Source of the DNA: Rhizobium esperanzae
Lineage (GTDB): Bacteria > Pseudomonadota > Alphaproteobacteria > Rhizobiales > Rhizobiaceae
DNA: 64,000 bases
Direction: 5' to 3'
NCBI RefSeq assembly: GCF_014197615.1
Contig: NZ_JACIFY010000018.1
Span: 103,208 to 167,207 of the forward strand
Part shown: positions 1-8,170 of the stretch, in pieces
Numbering within the stretch: the stretch's first letter is position 1
Layout of the letters: every line of letters begins with the position of its first letter
Translations under genes and position numbers: made by a program
The notes under the pieces: generated by a model
What the model was told of the DNA's origin: nothing
Seen by the model: only the letters and a program-made list of their open reading frames with translations
Databases searched by the model: none

Positions 1-669
1 GGGCTGCATGCGCCGGTTTCGGCCGATGCACTTGTCATCTATGATCCCAGCCGTCCCTATATGCTGACGAACAGCACGCCGGTTCGCCAGCTGCTGTTGC
101 AGCTGCCGCGTCATGCGCTGCCGCATGCGGCCATCCAGCGGCTGACGAGGCCGTTCACGGCGCATGCCGGGCATGACGGCATGTGCCGGATCCTGCTGTC
201 GCTGATGGATTCGACCATGCATGAGATCGACCATCTCGACGCGGCGCGGCGCTCGAGCGTCGGCCAGACCATGGTCGATCTCGTTCGCACCATGATCGGC
301 GCCGATCTCCAGCAGGCGCGGCCGGTCGCCAATCCGCTGGATCTGCTGTTGCAGCGGATCAAGATCTTCATCGACAGCGAGCTTGCCCGCCCGGATCTGA
401 CCGTCACCATGATCGCGCGCCGCATGGGCTGCTCGGTGCGCTATGTCTACCGCGCTTTCGAGGTCGAATGCCTGACGCCTTCGGATTACATCTGGGATCT
501 GCGTCTACAGAAGGCGGCGGCGCGATTGCGGGACGCCGGCGGCTATGCCGGCGAAATATCCGGCATCGCCTTCGCGCTCGGCTTTTCCTCCAGCGCGCAT
601 TTTTCGAGAGCCTTCCGCCATCGTTATGGCGTTTCGCCGTCGCAATGGCGCAAGGCCCCGATTTCGTAA
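1..669 (+). CDS. AraC-family transcriptional regulator, 5' end outside the window
   Basis: The reading frame is open from base 1 (first visible residues GLHAPVSADALVIYDPSRPY), so the first ATG at 61 is internal and the gene starts upstream of the window. The visible 222 residues hold the end of an AraC-binding-like sensor domain (the 'ALVIYDPSRPY' segment is typical of FeaR-like regulators) and a C-terminal double helix-turn-helix of about 100 residues, including 'IARRMGCSVRYVYRAF' and the closing signature 'FSSSAHFSRAFRHRYGVSPSQWR'. It converges on the 4-hydroxyphenylacetate (4-HPA) operon, so control of that operon or of an unseen neighbour to the left are both possible. The family call is firm; the ligand is unknown. 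Confidence 0.85.
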   Translation, partial: GLHAPVSADALVIYDPSRPYMLTNSTPVRQLLLQLPRHALPHAAIQRLTRPFTAHAGHDGMCRILLSLMDSTMHEIDHLDAARRSSVGQTMVDLVRTMIGADLQQARPVANPLDLLLQRIKIFIDSELARPDLTVTMIARRMGCSVRYVYRAFEVECLTPSDYIWDLRLQKAAARLRDAGGYAGEISGIAFALGFSSSAHFSRAFRHRYGVSPSQWRKAPIS

Positions 670-674
670 GCGGC

Positions 675-694
675 GGCCCGGGCAAGGCCGGGCC
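675..694. terminator. Hairpin between convergent genes
   Basis: GGCCCGG and CCGGGCC form a perfect 7-bp stem around a 6-base loop, 5 bases after the AraC stop and 10 bases beyond the stop of the converging NTF2-like gene. Only a short T run (TTTT at 702-705) follows on the plus strand, so it is best read as a weak or bidirectional terminator. Confidence 0.45.
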
Positions 695-704
695 AGCTCG
701 ATTT

Positions 705-1094
705 TCATCGCATGGATTCGTCTACCCGCAGCGTGTCCGTAAACTGCTCGAAACGGCGGATCTTGTCCCCGGACACGCCCCAGACATGGACGACGCGGGC
801 CTTGAAGGCCTTACCCGTCCGCTTGTGCGTGCCGCTATAATCACCGACCCCGACCACCTCGTCGCCGGCATCGAGCAGACGTTCCAGCTTGAAGGTGTAT
901 CCCTCGAAGGCCTGGCCGAGTGCCTGGAAGACGTTCTCGAAGACTTCCTGCGGGCCGACATAGGTGCCGGCGCAGGGAAAGCCGTCCATCTCCGTCCAGC
1001 GGCAGTCGGGTGCGATGTCGGCAAGCATGCCATCCATGTCGCGGCGGTCATTGGCCTGGTAATGGGCCTTTACGATATCGAAAGCTCTGCGCAT
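705..1094 (-). CDS. NTF2/SnoaL-like fold protein, last gene of the 4-HPA operon
   Basis: This 129-residue protein has the size and pattern of the NTF2-like superfamily: an N-terminal helix (AFDIVKAHYQANDRRDMDGMLADIAPDCRW), a long sheet, and 'VVGVGDYSGTHKRTGKAFKARVVHVWGVSGDKIRRFEQFTDT', typical of SnoaL/ketosteroid-isomerase-like proteins. The start at 1094 is the first ATG after the MoaF-like stop (8 bases away), so the two are probably co-translated. Family members are isomerases, hydrolases or binding proteins, and the substrate cannot be read from sequence. Its place at the end of the 4-HPA cluster suggests an accessory catabolic role; that is inference. Confidence 0.7.
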   Translation of the reverse strand: MRRAFDIVKAHYQANDRRDMDGMLADIAPDCRWTEMDGFPCAGTYVGPQEVFENVFQALGQAFEGYTFKLERLLDAGDEVVGVGDYSGTHKRTGKAFKARVVHVWGVSGDKIRRFEQFTDTLRVDESMR

Positions 1095-1102
1095 TCTTGT
1101 CC

Positions 1103-1882
1103 TCACACTGGTTCCTGGCCGGGCAGGTAATAGGTCATCGATGCCTTGCGGATGAAGGCGCCGGCGGGGCTGTTCTGGATCCGGCCGTCCCCGGTGATGC
1201 CGAGGAACTTGCCCGTCGATCGCATGTCGTTGAAATTGTAGAAGAATGTGGAAGCGACCGGGATCTTGAATTCCCGGAAGGTGAAGATGTAGAGGTTTTC
1301 GTCGAACTTGTAGGTGGTGGCGAGATCGACGTCGCCATGACCGCGCTGGACGCCGACGAGGCATTGCCAGGCATAGCGCTGCGACGAGAGATAGGTGTGT
1401 TCGTAGACGTGATTGGGGCTGTAGGTGAAATGCGCCCTCAGCCCGATGAGGTCGCGGGTCTCGTGCGGCGCCGGCCCGCTGGCCGCGCCGCCTTCGATCA
1501 CGCCGGGCCGGAAGATCTGCGCCACCTGCGGTTCGCCGACCGCGTCCTTGGCATCGCGGACGATGGAATAGATGGAAAGCGCGCGGCGCGTTTCGAGATT
1601 GAGGATCAGCGTTTCGGCTTCCCTGGACCGCCCGGCAAAGACCACTTCGACGAAATAGGTCTTCGGCGCGACCTCGATCACCTCGGCCTTGTCGGTGGCG
1701 CCGTCCTTGCCGTCCGACCATTGGACCTCACCCTTGGCGAAGGCAAGCTCAAGGCTCCGGCCATCGGCAAAGCCGATCTTGTGGGACGAGCCGGCCAGCG
1801 CATCGGTTGCGGGCAGACGGTTGGTGTCGATGCCGTAGGCGAATTCGTCGTAGGTTTTCCAATCCTTCGGATTCTCGTTCAT
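1103..1882 (-). CDS. moaF: MoaF-like protein
   Basis: This 259-residue protein matches the two-part MoaF family (N-terminal half, then the MoaF C-terminal domain). The second half carries the family pattern 'FTYSPNHVYEHTYLSSQRYAWQCLVGVQRG', then 'LYIFTFREFKIPV' and 'FNDMRSTGKFLGI'. MoaF was first described in the Klebsiella monoamine regulon; its biochemical role is not settled, and the molybdenum-cofactor label in databases is historical. The start at 1882 is chosen because GGAGGAATAGCG sits just upstream; an in-frame start at 1900 lacks such a site. It lies 14 bases after the dehydrogenase and 8 before the NTF2-like gene, in one transcript. Confidence 0.75.
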   Translation of the reverse strand: MNENPKDWKTYDEFAYGIDTNRLPATDALAGSSHKIGFADGRSLELAFAKGEVQWSDGKDGATDKAEVIEVAPKTYFVEVVFAGRSREAETLILNLETRRALSIYSIVRDAKDAVGEPQVAQIFRPGVIEGGAASGPAPHETRDLIGLRAHFTYSPNHVYEHTYLSSQRYAWQCLVGVQRGHGDVDLATTYKFDENLYIFTFREFKIPVASTFFYNFNDMRSTGKFLGITGDGRIQNSPAGAFIRKASMTYYLPGQEPV

Positions 1883-1896
1883 CGCTATTCCTCCGA

Positions 1897-2685
1897 TCAT
1901 TCTGCAAAGGCGAGGGTCGGCAGATCGACCGTGCCGGCCCCGCCGTCGACGGTCAGGATCGCGCCGTTGATCATCGAGGCCTCCGCCGAGGCCAGGAAGC
2001 AGACGGCATTGGCGACATCCTCGGCGCTTGCCGGGCGGCCGAGCGGCACATCCTTGGTGACGAGCGCATAGGCTTCTTCGACGCTCTTCAGCTTGAACTT
2101 CTCGACGATGACCTGCATCTGCTCGTCGGCCATCGCAGTCGTCACCCAGCCGGGGCAGACGGAATTGGTGCGCACGCCCTTGCGGCCGTAGTCGCGCGCC
2201 AGCGATTTCGCGAGCCCGATGCAGCCGTGCTTCATGGTGACGTAGCCCGCCGCATCCGGCCCGGCGAAGAGCCCGGCGATCGAGGCGAGAACGACGATAT
2301 TGCCGCGGCTCTTGATGAGATGGGGCAGGGATTCGCGGGCGCTGACGAAGGCTGTGTTGAGGTTGAGACGAACGGCGAGATCCCAGGTCTCGTCCGACAT
2401 GCTGACGGTCGGTCCGACACCATGGCCGCCGGCATTGGCGATCAGGATATCGAGCGAACCGAAAGTCTCGACGACCTTCTCGACCGCGGCCTTCATCGCA
2501 GCGCCATCGGCCGCATCGGCGGCCACGACGGTGGCGCCGATTTCATCGGCAACGGCGCGCAGCGGCTCCGGGCGGCGGCCGACGAGCGCGACATTACCGC
2601 CCTCCTGCCGGATGCGGCGGGCGACCGCAGCGCCGATGCCCGTGCCGCCGCCGGTGATCAGGGCAGTCTTGTTGTTGAAACGCAT
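1897..2685 (-). CDS. Short-chain dehydrogenase/reductase (SDR)
   Basis: A classical SDR of 262 residues. The Rossmann glycine motif TGGGTGIG is at residues 11-18, NAGG near 84, and the catalytic triad is Ser135, Tyr148 and Lys152 in the YxxxK motif (YVTMK). 'VNSVCPGWV'-type sequence (here TNSVCPGWV) and a C-terminal 'INGAILTVDGG' complete the family pattern. The start at 2685 follows AAGAGGAGAGCAC; a start at 2724 would add 13 residues without a ribosome site. It is an NAD(P)(H) oxidoreductase of unknown substrate. It follows hpaI after a 176-base gap and begins the three-gene tail of the 4-HPA operon that the core pathway does not need. Confidence 0.85.
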   Translation of the reverse strand: MRFNNKTALITGGGTGIGAAVARRIRQEGGNVALVGRRPEPLRAVADEIGATVVAADAADGAAMKAAVEKVVETFGSLDILIANAGGHGVGPTVSMSDETWDLAVRLNLNTAFVSARESLPHLIKSRGNIVVLASIAGLFAGPDAAGYVTMKHGCIGLAKSLARDYGRKGVRTNSVCPGWVTTAMADEQMQVIVEKFKLKSVEEAYALVTKDVPLGRPASAEDVANAVCFLASAEASMINGAILTVDGGAGTVDLPTLAFAE

Positions 2686-2861
2686 GTGCTCTCCTCTTGG
2701 CTTTCGAGGAGCATCATGATCCATGCGGGCGGAGGCGTCGCGTCCAGCTGTGCAGTCCGTTTTGACTGAGCGTGCACAATGCCGCTCCCCGCGCAGGGAA
2801 AATCCGCAGGATCGAAGGCAGCCGAAGACGGCTGCGTTCGGAGGAGATCGGCTTCAGGAAA

Positions 2862-3668
2862 TCAGTAGACTTTCGCGTCCGCCGGCGCTTTGGCGGCATC
2901 CGCCTTCTTGAAGTCGTCGAGCAGTTTCGTCGTCGCATTGGCAAGCAGCGTAACGTCGTTGCCGATCGCGACGAAGGTGGCGCCGAGCTCGAGATAGCGC
3001 TTGGCGAGCGCGAGGTCGCCGATCAGGATACCAGCGGCCTTGCCGTGAGACTGGATTTTCGCCAGCGCCTTTTCGACTTCCGCCTGGACTTCCGGCGCAC
3101 CCGGTTTGCCGAGATGGCCCATGTCAGCGGCAAGATCGGCCGGGCCGATGAAGACGCCGTCGACGCCCTCGGTCGAGGCGATCGCGTCGAGGGCCGCAAG
3201 CCCGGCGCGGCTTTCCACCTGCAGCAGCAGGCAGATCTCGTCATTGGCCGTCTGGAGATAATCGGGAATCCGGTTGAAGGCGGAAGCGCGGGCAAGGGCG
3301 GCGCCGACGCCGCGCACGCCATGCGGGGGATAACGCACCGCGCGCACCATGGCCTCGGCCATCTCCCTGCTGTCGACCATCGGGATGAGCAGCGTCTGCG
3401 CACCGATATCGAGCATCTGCTTGATGATCCAGGTCTCGCCGATCGGCGGGCGGATCACCGCATGGCTTGCCGATCCCTTCATCGCCTGCAATTGCGCAAC
3501 GAGAAGCGGCACGTCGTTCGGCGCATGTTCGGCATCGAGAAGCAGCCAGTCATAGCCGGCGCCGGCTGAGATTTCGACCGTATAGGGGCTGGCGAGCGCC
3601 TGCCAGAGACCGATCTGCGCCCGCCCCTCCTTCAGGGCCTGCTTGAAGAGATTCCTGGGCGCCGGCAT
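2862..3668 (-). CDS. hpaI: 4-hydroxy-2-oxoheptanedioate aldolase HpaI
   Basis: This 268-residue class II aldolase of the HpcH/HpaI family splits 4-hydroxy-2-oxoheptane-1,7-dioate into pyruvate and succinic semialdehyde, the last carbon-carbon cleavage of the pathway. Visible marks are 'YDWLLLDAEHAPND', the substrate-binding 'VRPP'-like 'AVIRPPIG', the metal-ligand stretch 'LLLQVESRAG' and 'VDGVFIGPADLAADMG'. Succinic semialdehyde then goes to the gabD product encoded upstream in the same operon. The start at 3668 has GGAGTGAAAC before it and is 11 bases from the hpaH stop. Length is normal for HpaI. Confidence 0.93.
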   Translation of the reverse strand: MPAPRNLFKQALKEGRAQIGLWQALASPYTVEISAGAGYDWLLLDAEHAPNDVPLLVAQLQAMKGSASHAVIRPPIGETWIIKQMLDIGAQTLLIPMVDSREMAEAMVRAVRYPPHGVRGVGAALARASAFNRIPDYLQTANDEICLLLQVESRAGLAALDAIASTEGVDGVFIGPADLAADMGHLGKPGAPEVQAEVEKALAKIQSHGKAAGILIGDLALAKRYLELGATFVAIGNDVTLLANATTKLLDDFKKADAAKAPADAKVY

Positions 3669-3679
3669 GTTTCACTCCT

Positions 3680-4483
3680 TCATGCAAAGAACAGGCTGAC
3701 CGAGCCATATGGGCCGAAATCGGCATTGATGGTATCGCCGTGCCGGGCTTCGATCGGACGGATGAATGAACCAGCCAGCACGATCTGCCCGGCCTCGATC
3801 CCATCGCCATATTGCGCCAGCCGGTTGGCGAGCCAGGCGACCCCGCGGGCAGGCTGGTTGAGGACGCCGGCCCCAAGACCCGTCTCCTCGACCTCGGCAT
3901 TGCGGCTGACGATCGCGCCCATCCAGCGCATGTCGATCTCACCGGGCCGCACGGCGCGGCCGCCCGTGACGATGCCGGCATTGGCGGCATTGTCGGAGAT
4001 GGTATCGACGATGGTGCGCGCCTTCTTCGTCTCCGGATCGACGCGCAGGATACGGGTGTCGAGGATTTCCAGCGCCGGGGTCACGTAGTCGGTGGCATTC
4101 AGCACATCGAAGATCGAGATGCCGGGACCCTTCAGCGGCGCCTTCATCACGAAGGCGATTTCCGCCTCGATGCGCGGCTGGATGAAGCGGTCGGCCGGCA
4201 CGGTCGCGCCGTCTTCGAACACCATGTCGTCGAAGAGCACGCCGGAATCGGGGATGTCGATGTTGAGCGCATATTGCATCGCCTTCGACGTCAGCCCGAT
4301 CTTCCAGCCGATCGGCTTGCGGCCGCTTGCGATCTTCTTCTTCACCCAGGCGCTCTGGACGGCATAGGCGTCATCCATCGTCATGCCGGGATGTTTCAGC
4401 GACAGGAGCCCGGTCTGAACACGCGTCCGCTCGGCCTCGTCAAGGCTCGTTGCTGCCTGTTCGATCTCGTTTGAAGTCAGCAT
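3680..4483 (-). CDS. hpaH: 2-oxo-hept-4-ene-1,7-dioate hydratase HpaH
   Basis: This 267-residue protein belongs to the HpaH/MhpD-type hydratases of the fumarylacetoacetase superfamily and adds water to 2-oxo-hept-4-ene-1,7-dioate. Family marks include 'GWKIGLTSKAMQ' at about residue 59, 'SGVLFDDMVFEDGA' and the metal-site region 'QPRIEAEIAFVM'. It follows hpaG with one base between stop and start (TGAGATG), a sign of translational coupling, and precedes hpaI. Size and order agree with known hpa operons. Confidence 0.93.
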   Translation of the reverse strand: MLTSNEIEQAATSLDEAERTRVQTGLLSLKHPGMTMDDAYAVQSAWVKKKIASGRKPIGWKIGLTSKAMQYALNIDIPDSGVLFDDMVFEDGATVPADRFIQPRIEAEIAFVMKAPLKGPGISIFDVLNATDYVTPALEILDTRILRVDPETKKARTIVDTISDNAANAGIVTGGRAVRPGEIDMRWMGAIVSRNAEVEETGLGAGVLNQPARGVAWLANRLAQYGDGIEAGQIVLAGSFIRPIEARHGDTINADFGPYGSVSLFFA

Positions 4484-4484
4484 C

Positions 4485-5354
4485 TCACACCTCGTCGGCG
4501 ATGGTGTTCTTCAGGACCCCGAGACCGTCGGCCTCGACCTCGACGATATCGCCTGGCTTCAGCCAGATCGGCGGGTCGAAGCGGGCGCCGGCGCCCGTCG
4601 GCGTACCGGTGACGATGACGTCGCCCGGAACGAGCGTCGTGAAGGTGGAGATGTAGTTGATGATCTTGCGGAAGGAGAAGATCATCCGGCCGGTGCGGTC
4701 GCTTTGGCGCACCTCGCCATTGACGCGGGTTTCGAGCTTGATGTCTTCGAGCTGAGCGGCGTCGGTGAAGGGGATCAGCCATGGGCCGATCGCGCCGGTG
4801 CGATCGAAATTCTTGCCCTGAGTGACGTTGAACTTGGCATGGCGCACCCAGTCGCGGATCGTGCCCTCGTTGCAGAGCGACAAGGCGGCGATATGGGAAA
4901 AGGCATCGGCTTCGGCAATCCGTCGGCCGCCTTTGCCGATGACGATGACGATCTCGCCCTCATAATCGAGCTGCGGGCTTTCCGGCGGCCGGACCAGCGG
5001 CTCGCCGTGACCGGTGAAGGAACGGGGAAAACGGATGAAGAGCGAGGGATTGGAGGGGGCTGCCTGGCCGTCCTTGTATTCCTCGTTGCGGTCGGGGAAG
5101 TTGACCCCGACGCAGATGATCTTTTCCGGCGAGGGAATGGGAATTTCGAAGCGGATCTCGTCAAGCGCGAAATCCGGCTTCAATGTTTTGCTCTCCTCCG
5201 CGAGCTGGGCGAGGCGACCTGCCTCGACCACTTCGCGTAAGGTTGCCCAGCTCGCGCCATGGCGAGCCGAGAGGTCTATGACACCGCCTTCGACGGCAAG
5301 CCCATAGCCATGATGGCCGTTTCTGGAAAAGGACAGGAATCGTGGATGGGTCAT
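4485..5354 (-). CDS. hpaG: Fumarylacetoacetate-hydrolase-family protein, probable OPET decarboxylase/isomerase HpaG
   Basis: A 289-residue FAH-superfamily protein: N-terminal strap domain, then the catalytic fold with 'IICVGVNFPDRNEEYK', the metal ligands in 'LDYEGEIVIVIGKGGR', and 'VTGTPTGAGARFDPPIWLKPGD'. Between HpaF and HpaH the pathway needs 5-oxopent-3-ene-1,2,5-tricarboxylate (OPET) decarboxylation plus isomerisation of its product. This is the only FAH-type protein available for it, so I assign HpaG by context. Enterobacterial HpaG is a two-domain fusion and Pseudomonas uses two proteins. A single-domain HpaG must do both steps here, or the isomerisation is spontaneous or encoded elsewhere. 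Confidence 0.82.
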   Translation of the reverse strand: MTHPRFLSFSRNGHHGYGLAVEGGVIDLSARHGASWATLREVVEAGRLAQLAEESKTLKPDFALDEIRFEIPIPSPEKIICVGVNFPDRNEEYKDGQAAPSNPSLFIRFPRSFTGHGEPLVRPPESPQLDYEGEIVIVIGKGGRRIAEADAFSHIAALSLCNEGTIRDWVRHAKFNVTQGKNFDRTGAIGPWLIPFTDAAQLEDIKLETRVNGEVRQSDRTGRMIFSFRKIINYISTFTTLVPGDVIVTGTPTGAGARFDPPIWLKPGDIVEVEADGLGVLKNTIADEV

Positions 5355-5381
5355 GCTGTGTCTCGGGCCTCTTTACTGGCC

Positions 5382-6836
5382 TCAGGCGATGCCGCCGAGG
5401 CAGACATATTTGATTTCGGTGAATTCCTCGATGCCGTATTTCGAGCCTTCGCGGCCGAGGCCGGAAAGCTTGACGCCGCCGAAGGGGGCTTCTGCCGTCG
5501 AGATCAGGCCGGTATTGACGCCGACCATGCCGTATTCCAGTGCTTCGGCCACCCGGAAGACGCGGGCGAGATCCTTGGCGTAGAAATAAGAGGCAAGGCC
5601 GAACTCGGTATCGTTGGCCTGGGCGATGACATCGGCCTCGTCCTTGAAGCGGAAGAGGGGAGCGACCGGCCCGAACGTCTCTTCCTTGGCCACAGCCATG
5701 GCAGGGTTGACGTCGGCAAGCACGGTCGCCTCGTAGAAGCGCCCGCCGAGCGGGTGCCGCCGGCCGCCGGCAACGACGCGGCCGCCTTTGGAAAGCGCAT
5801 CGGCGACGTGTTCTTCGACCTTGGCAAGTGCCGACTCGTCGATCAGCGGGCCGAGATTGATGCCTTCGTCGAAGCCGTTGCCTGTTTTCAGCGCCCCGAC
5901 AGCCTTCGAAAGTTTCTCGGCGAAGGCATCATAGACGCCCTCCTGCACATAGAGCCGGTTGGCGCAGACGCAGGTCTGGCCGTTGTTGCGGAATTTGGCG
6001 ATGAGCGCGCCTTCGACGGCCGCATCGAGATCGGCATCGTCGAAGACGATGAAGGGCGCGTTGCCGCCGAGCTCCAGCCCGAGCTTCTTGATGGTCGGCG
6101 CGCTTTGTTTGTAGAGTTCGGCGCCGACCTCGGTCGAACCGGTGAAAGTCAGCTTGCGCACGACAGGGCTTGCGGTCATTTCACCGCCGATGGCGCGCGC
6201 CGAGCCGGTCAAGACGCTGAAGAGACCTTTGGGGAAGCCGGCGCGTTCGCCAAGGATGGCGATGGCGATCGCCGAAAACGGCGTCTGCGATGCCGGCTTC
6301 AGCACCATGGCGCAGCCGGCGGCAAAGGCCGGTCCCGCCTTGCGGGTGATCATCGCATTGGGGAAATTCCAGGGGGTGATGGCGGCAACGACGCCGATCG
6401 GCTGCTTCATGACAAGGATGCGCTTGTCCTTCTGGTGGCCGGGAACGATGTCGCCATAGACACGCCGCGCCTCTTCGGCGAACCATTCGATGAAGCTCGC
6501 GCCATAGGCGATCTCGCCCTTGGCCTCGGCCAGCGGCTTGCCCTGTTCCGCCGTCAGGATGCGACCGAGATCGTCCTGATTGTCCATCATCAGCTGGAAC
6601 CAGCGCCTGAGGATGACCGACCTTTCCTTGGCGGTGCGGGCCGCCCATTCCTTCTGCGCAATCTCGGCTGCAGCAATCGCCGCCTTGGTTTCGGCGGCAC
6701 CCAGATTGGGAACACGGCCGATGATCGCGCCGGTCGCCGGGTTGTCCACCGCGATCGAATTGGATGGATCGGCCTCAATCCAATCGCCACCGACCAATGC
6801 GGCCTGGCGGAACAATGTTGCGTCCTTCAATTGCAT
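5382..6836 (-). CDS. gabD: Succinate-semialdehyde dehydrogenase GabD
   Basis: This 484-residue aldehyde dehydrogenase oxidises succinic semialdehyde, the HpaI product, to succinate with NAD(P)+. It carries the GabD signature 'FRNNGQTCVCANR' with catalytic Cys289 and the second cysteine two residues on, general base Glu255 in 'LELGGN', and 'ITPWNFP' near 153. E. coli-type GabD has the same length and the same double-cysteine stretch. AAGGAGACAGTC precedes the ATG at 6836. Lying inside the 4-HPA operon, it links the pathway to the citric acid cycle. The 289-base gap upstream holds a RIME-type repeat. Confidence 0.93.
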   Translation of the reverse strand: MQLKDATLFRQAALVGGDWIEADPSNSIAVDNPATGAIIGRVPNLGAAETKAAIAAAEIAQKEWAARTAKERSVILRRWFQLMMDNQDDLGRILTAEQGKPLAEAKGEIAYGASFIEWFAEEARRVYGDIVPGHQKDKRILVMKQPIGVVAAITPWNFPNAMITRKAGPAFAAGCAMVLKPASQTPFSAIAIAILGERAGFPKGLFSVLTGSARAIGGEMTASPVVRKLTFTGSTEVGAELYKQSAPTIKKLGLELGGNAPFIVFDDADLDAAVEGALIAKFRNNGQTCVCANRLYVQEGVYDAFAEKLSKAVGALKTGNGFDEGINLGPLIDESALAKVEEHVADALSKGGRVVAGGRRHPLGGRFYEATVLADVNPAMAVAKEETFGPVAPLFRFKDEADVIAQANDTEFGLASYFYAKDLARVFRVAEALEYGMVGVNTGLISTAEAPFGGVKLSGLGREGSKYGIEEFTEIKYVCLGGIA

Positions 6837-6946
6837 GACTGTCTCCTTCGATAGACCATTTCCGTTTCTTCAGGTCGCGGCGATGCTCTATCTCTTTTCG
6901 TGTTTGTGCAATCCATCGCGTCACCTCCGGCAGACGATCGGCGCGT

Positions 6947-7097
6947 GCAGCCCCTCATCCGGCTGCCGCCACCGTCCTGCGGCCCCCCGTAAACGGGGCG
7001 AAGGGACCTGGCCGCGACCTCTCCGTCCCTCGCCAACCTCTGGCAGGGCACGTTCCCTCGCCCCGTTTACGGGGAGAGGGTTAGGGTGAGGGGCAGC
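6947..7097. repeat. RIME-like rhizobial intergenic palindromic repeat
   Basis: About 150 bases bounded by imperfect inverted ends (GCAGCCCCTCA at 6947 and TGAGGGGCAGC at 7087-7097). It contains an internal inverted pair CCCCGTAAACGGGGCGA and TCGCCCCGTTTACGGGG and the run GAGAGGGTTAGGGTGAGGGG. This layout and these words are those of the RIME mosaic repeats common between genes in Rhizobium and Sinorhizobium. It lies inside the hpa operon between hpaD and gabD and could fold into a long hairpin in the mRNA. The family name is from memory of the motif, not from a search. Confidence 0.7.
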
Positions 7098-7125
7098 TAT
7101 CTGCGCAAATCGAACAGCGGTAGCC

Positions 7126-8106
7126 CTAAGGCGCAATGATCGGCTGCGCCTTCAAATCAGGCTCGACTACTTCGGCGCCGGCAAACAGGCTGCCATGCTC
7201 GAACCAGGACTTGGGAGCCGGCGCGCCCCAGAGCGTCTGGCGCTGCGGATCCTTGAGATCCCATTTGATCGGCTCCAGATCAGGATCGACCGTCTGATAG
7301 TCCGAGCAGTAGATTTCGATGCGATGGCCGTCCGGATCGAGGATATAGAGGAAGAAGGCGTTGGAGATGCCGTGGCGGCCCGGGCCGCGCTCGATATTGG
7401 CGACCCAGCCGGTGGTCGCCATCAGGTCGAGCAGGTCGATGATGTTGAGCGGCGTCGGCACCCAGAAAGCAGTGTGGTGCAGGCGCGGGCCGCGGCCGTT
7501 GGTGAAGGCAATGTCGTGGACGCCGCCCTTGCGGTGCGTCCAGGCAGCCCAGAGACGACCAGTCTCGGCGTCCTCGGTATATTCGGTGACGCGGAAACCG
7601 AGCTCGTTGTAGAAGGCGACGCTCTCGTCGACATTCTTGGAGAAGCAGTTGAAGTGATCGATGCGCAGCGGCTTGACGCCCTTGTAGAGCGCATATTTCT
7701 GATGGATCGGCGGCAGGCGGTCCATCTTCGAATAGAATTCGAGCGGAATGCCGTGGGGATCGCGGGTGCGGAAGGTGCGCGCCTGGTAGGGGCGCTCAAC
7801 CCATTCCACAGGCAGGCCCTTGTTCTTGAAGAAATGGGCGGCCTTGTCGAGATCCTCGTCACTGAAGACCTTGAAGCCCAGATCGCGGGCTTCGGCCTTG
7901 TCGGATTTCTTCAGCACGATGCAATGATGGCCACGCTCTTCGAGCGCGCGGAGATAGATCGTATCAGCGGTCTCGTCCGTGACCTGCAGGCCGAGCGTAT
8001 CGACATAGAAGGCGCGGGATTTGGCGAGATCGGTGACGCCGAATTCGACATGGCTGAGACGCACGATGTTGAAGGGCGGATAGAGATTAGGTGTCGGTAT
8101 CGGCAT
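7126..8106 (-). CDS. hpaD: Homoprotocatechuate 2,3-dioxygenase HpaD
   Basis: This 326-residue type I extradiol dioxygenase has two vicinal-oxygen-chelate domains and opens the ring of 3,4-dihydroxyphenylacetate (homoprotocatechuate) to 5-carboxymethyl-2-hydroxymuconate semialdehyde. The metal ligands are visible in the second domain: His151 (DHFNCF), His211 (LHHTAFW) and Glu264 in the extradiol signature 'HRIEIYCSDY'. The start at 8106 is preceded by GAGGAGGAACCG; the longer open frame to 8289 has no such site and runs into hpaE. Length and ligand spacing match Fe- or Mn-dependent homoprotocatechuate dioxygenases. Confidence 0.94.
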   Translation of the reverse strand: MPIPTPNLYPPFNIVRLSHVEFGVTDLAKSRAFYVDTLGLQVTDETADTIYLRALEERGHHCIVLKKSDKAEARDLGFKVFSDEDLDKAAHFFKNKGLPVEWVERPYQARTFRTRDPHGIPLEFYSKMDRLPPIHQKYALYKGVKPLRIDHFNCFSKNVDESVAFYNELGFRVTEYTEDAETGRLWAAWTHRKGGVHDIAFTNGRGPRLHHTAFWVPTPLNIIDLLDLMATTGWVANIERGPGRHGISNAFFLYILDPDGHRIEIYCSDYQTVDPDLEPIKWDLKDPQRQTLWGAPAPKSWFEHGSLFAGAEVVEPDLKAQPIIAP

Positions 8107-8170
8107 CGGTTCCTCCTCGGCCCATCGCTCCCAAAGAACTGCGGGCCATATGTGTAGTGGATATTGCGTA

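Noticed and set aside
2819..2834. CAGCCG-AAGA-CGGCTG hairpin after hpaI as a terminator
   Set aside because: Only a 6-bp stem without a T run; the SDR gene downstream seems to belong to the same operon.
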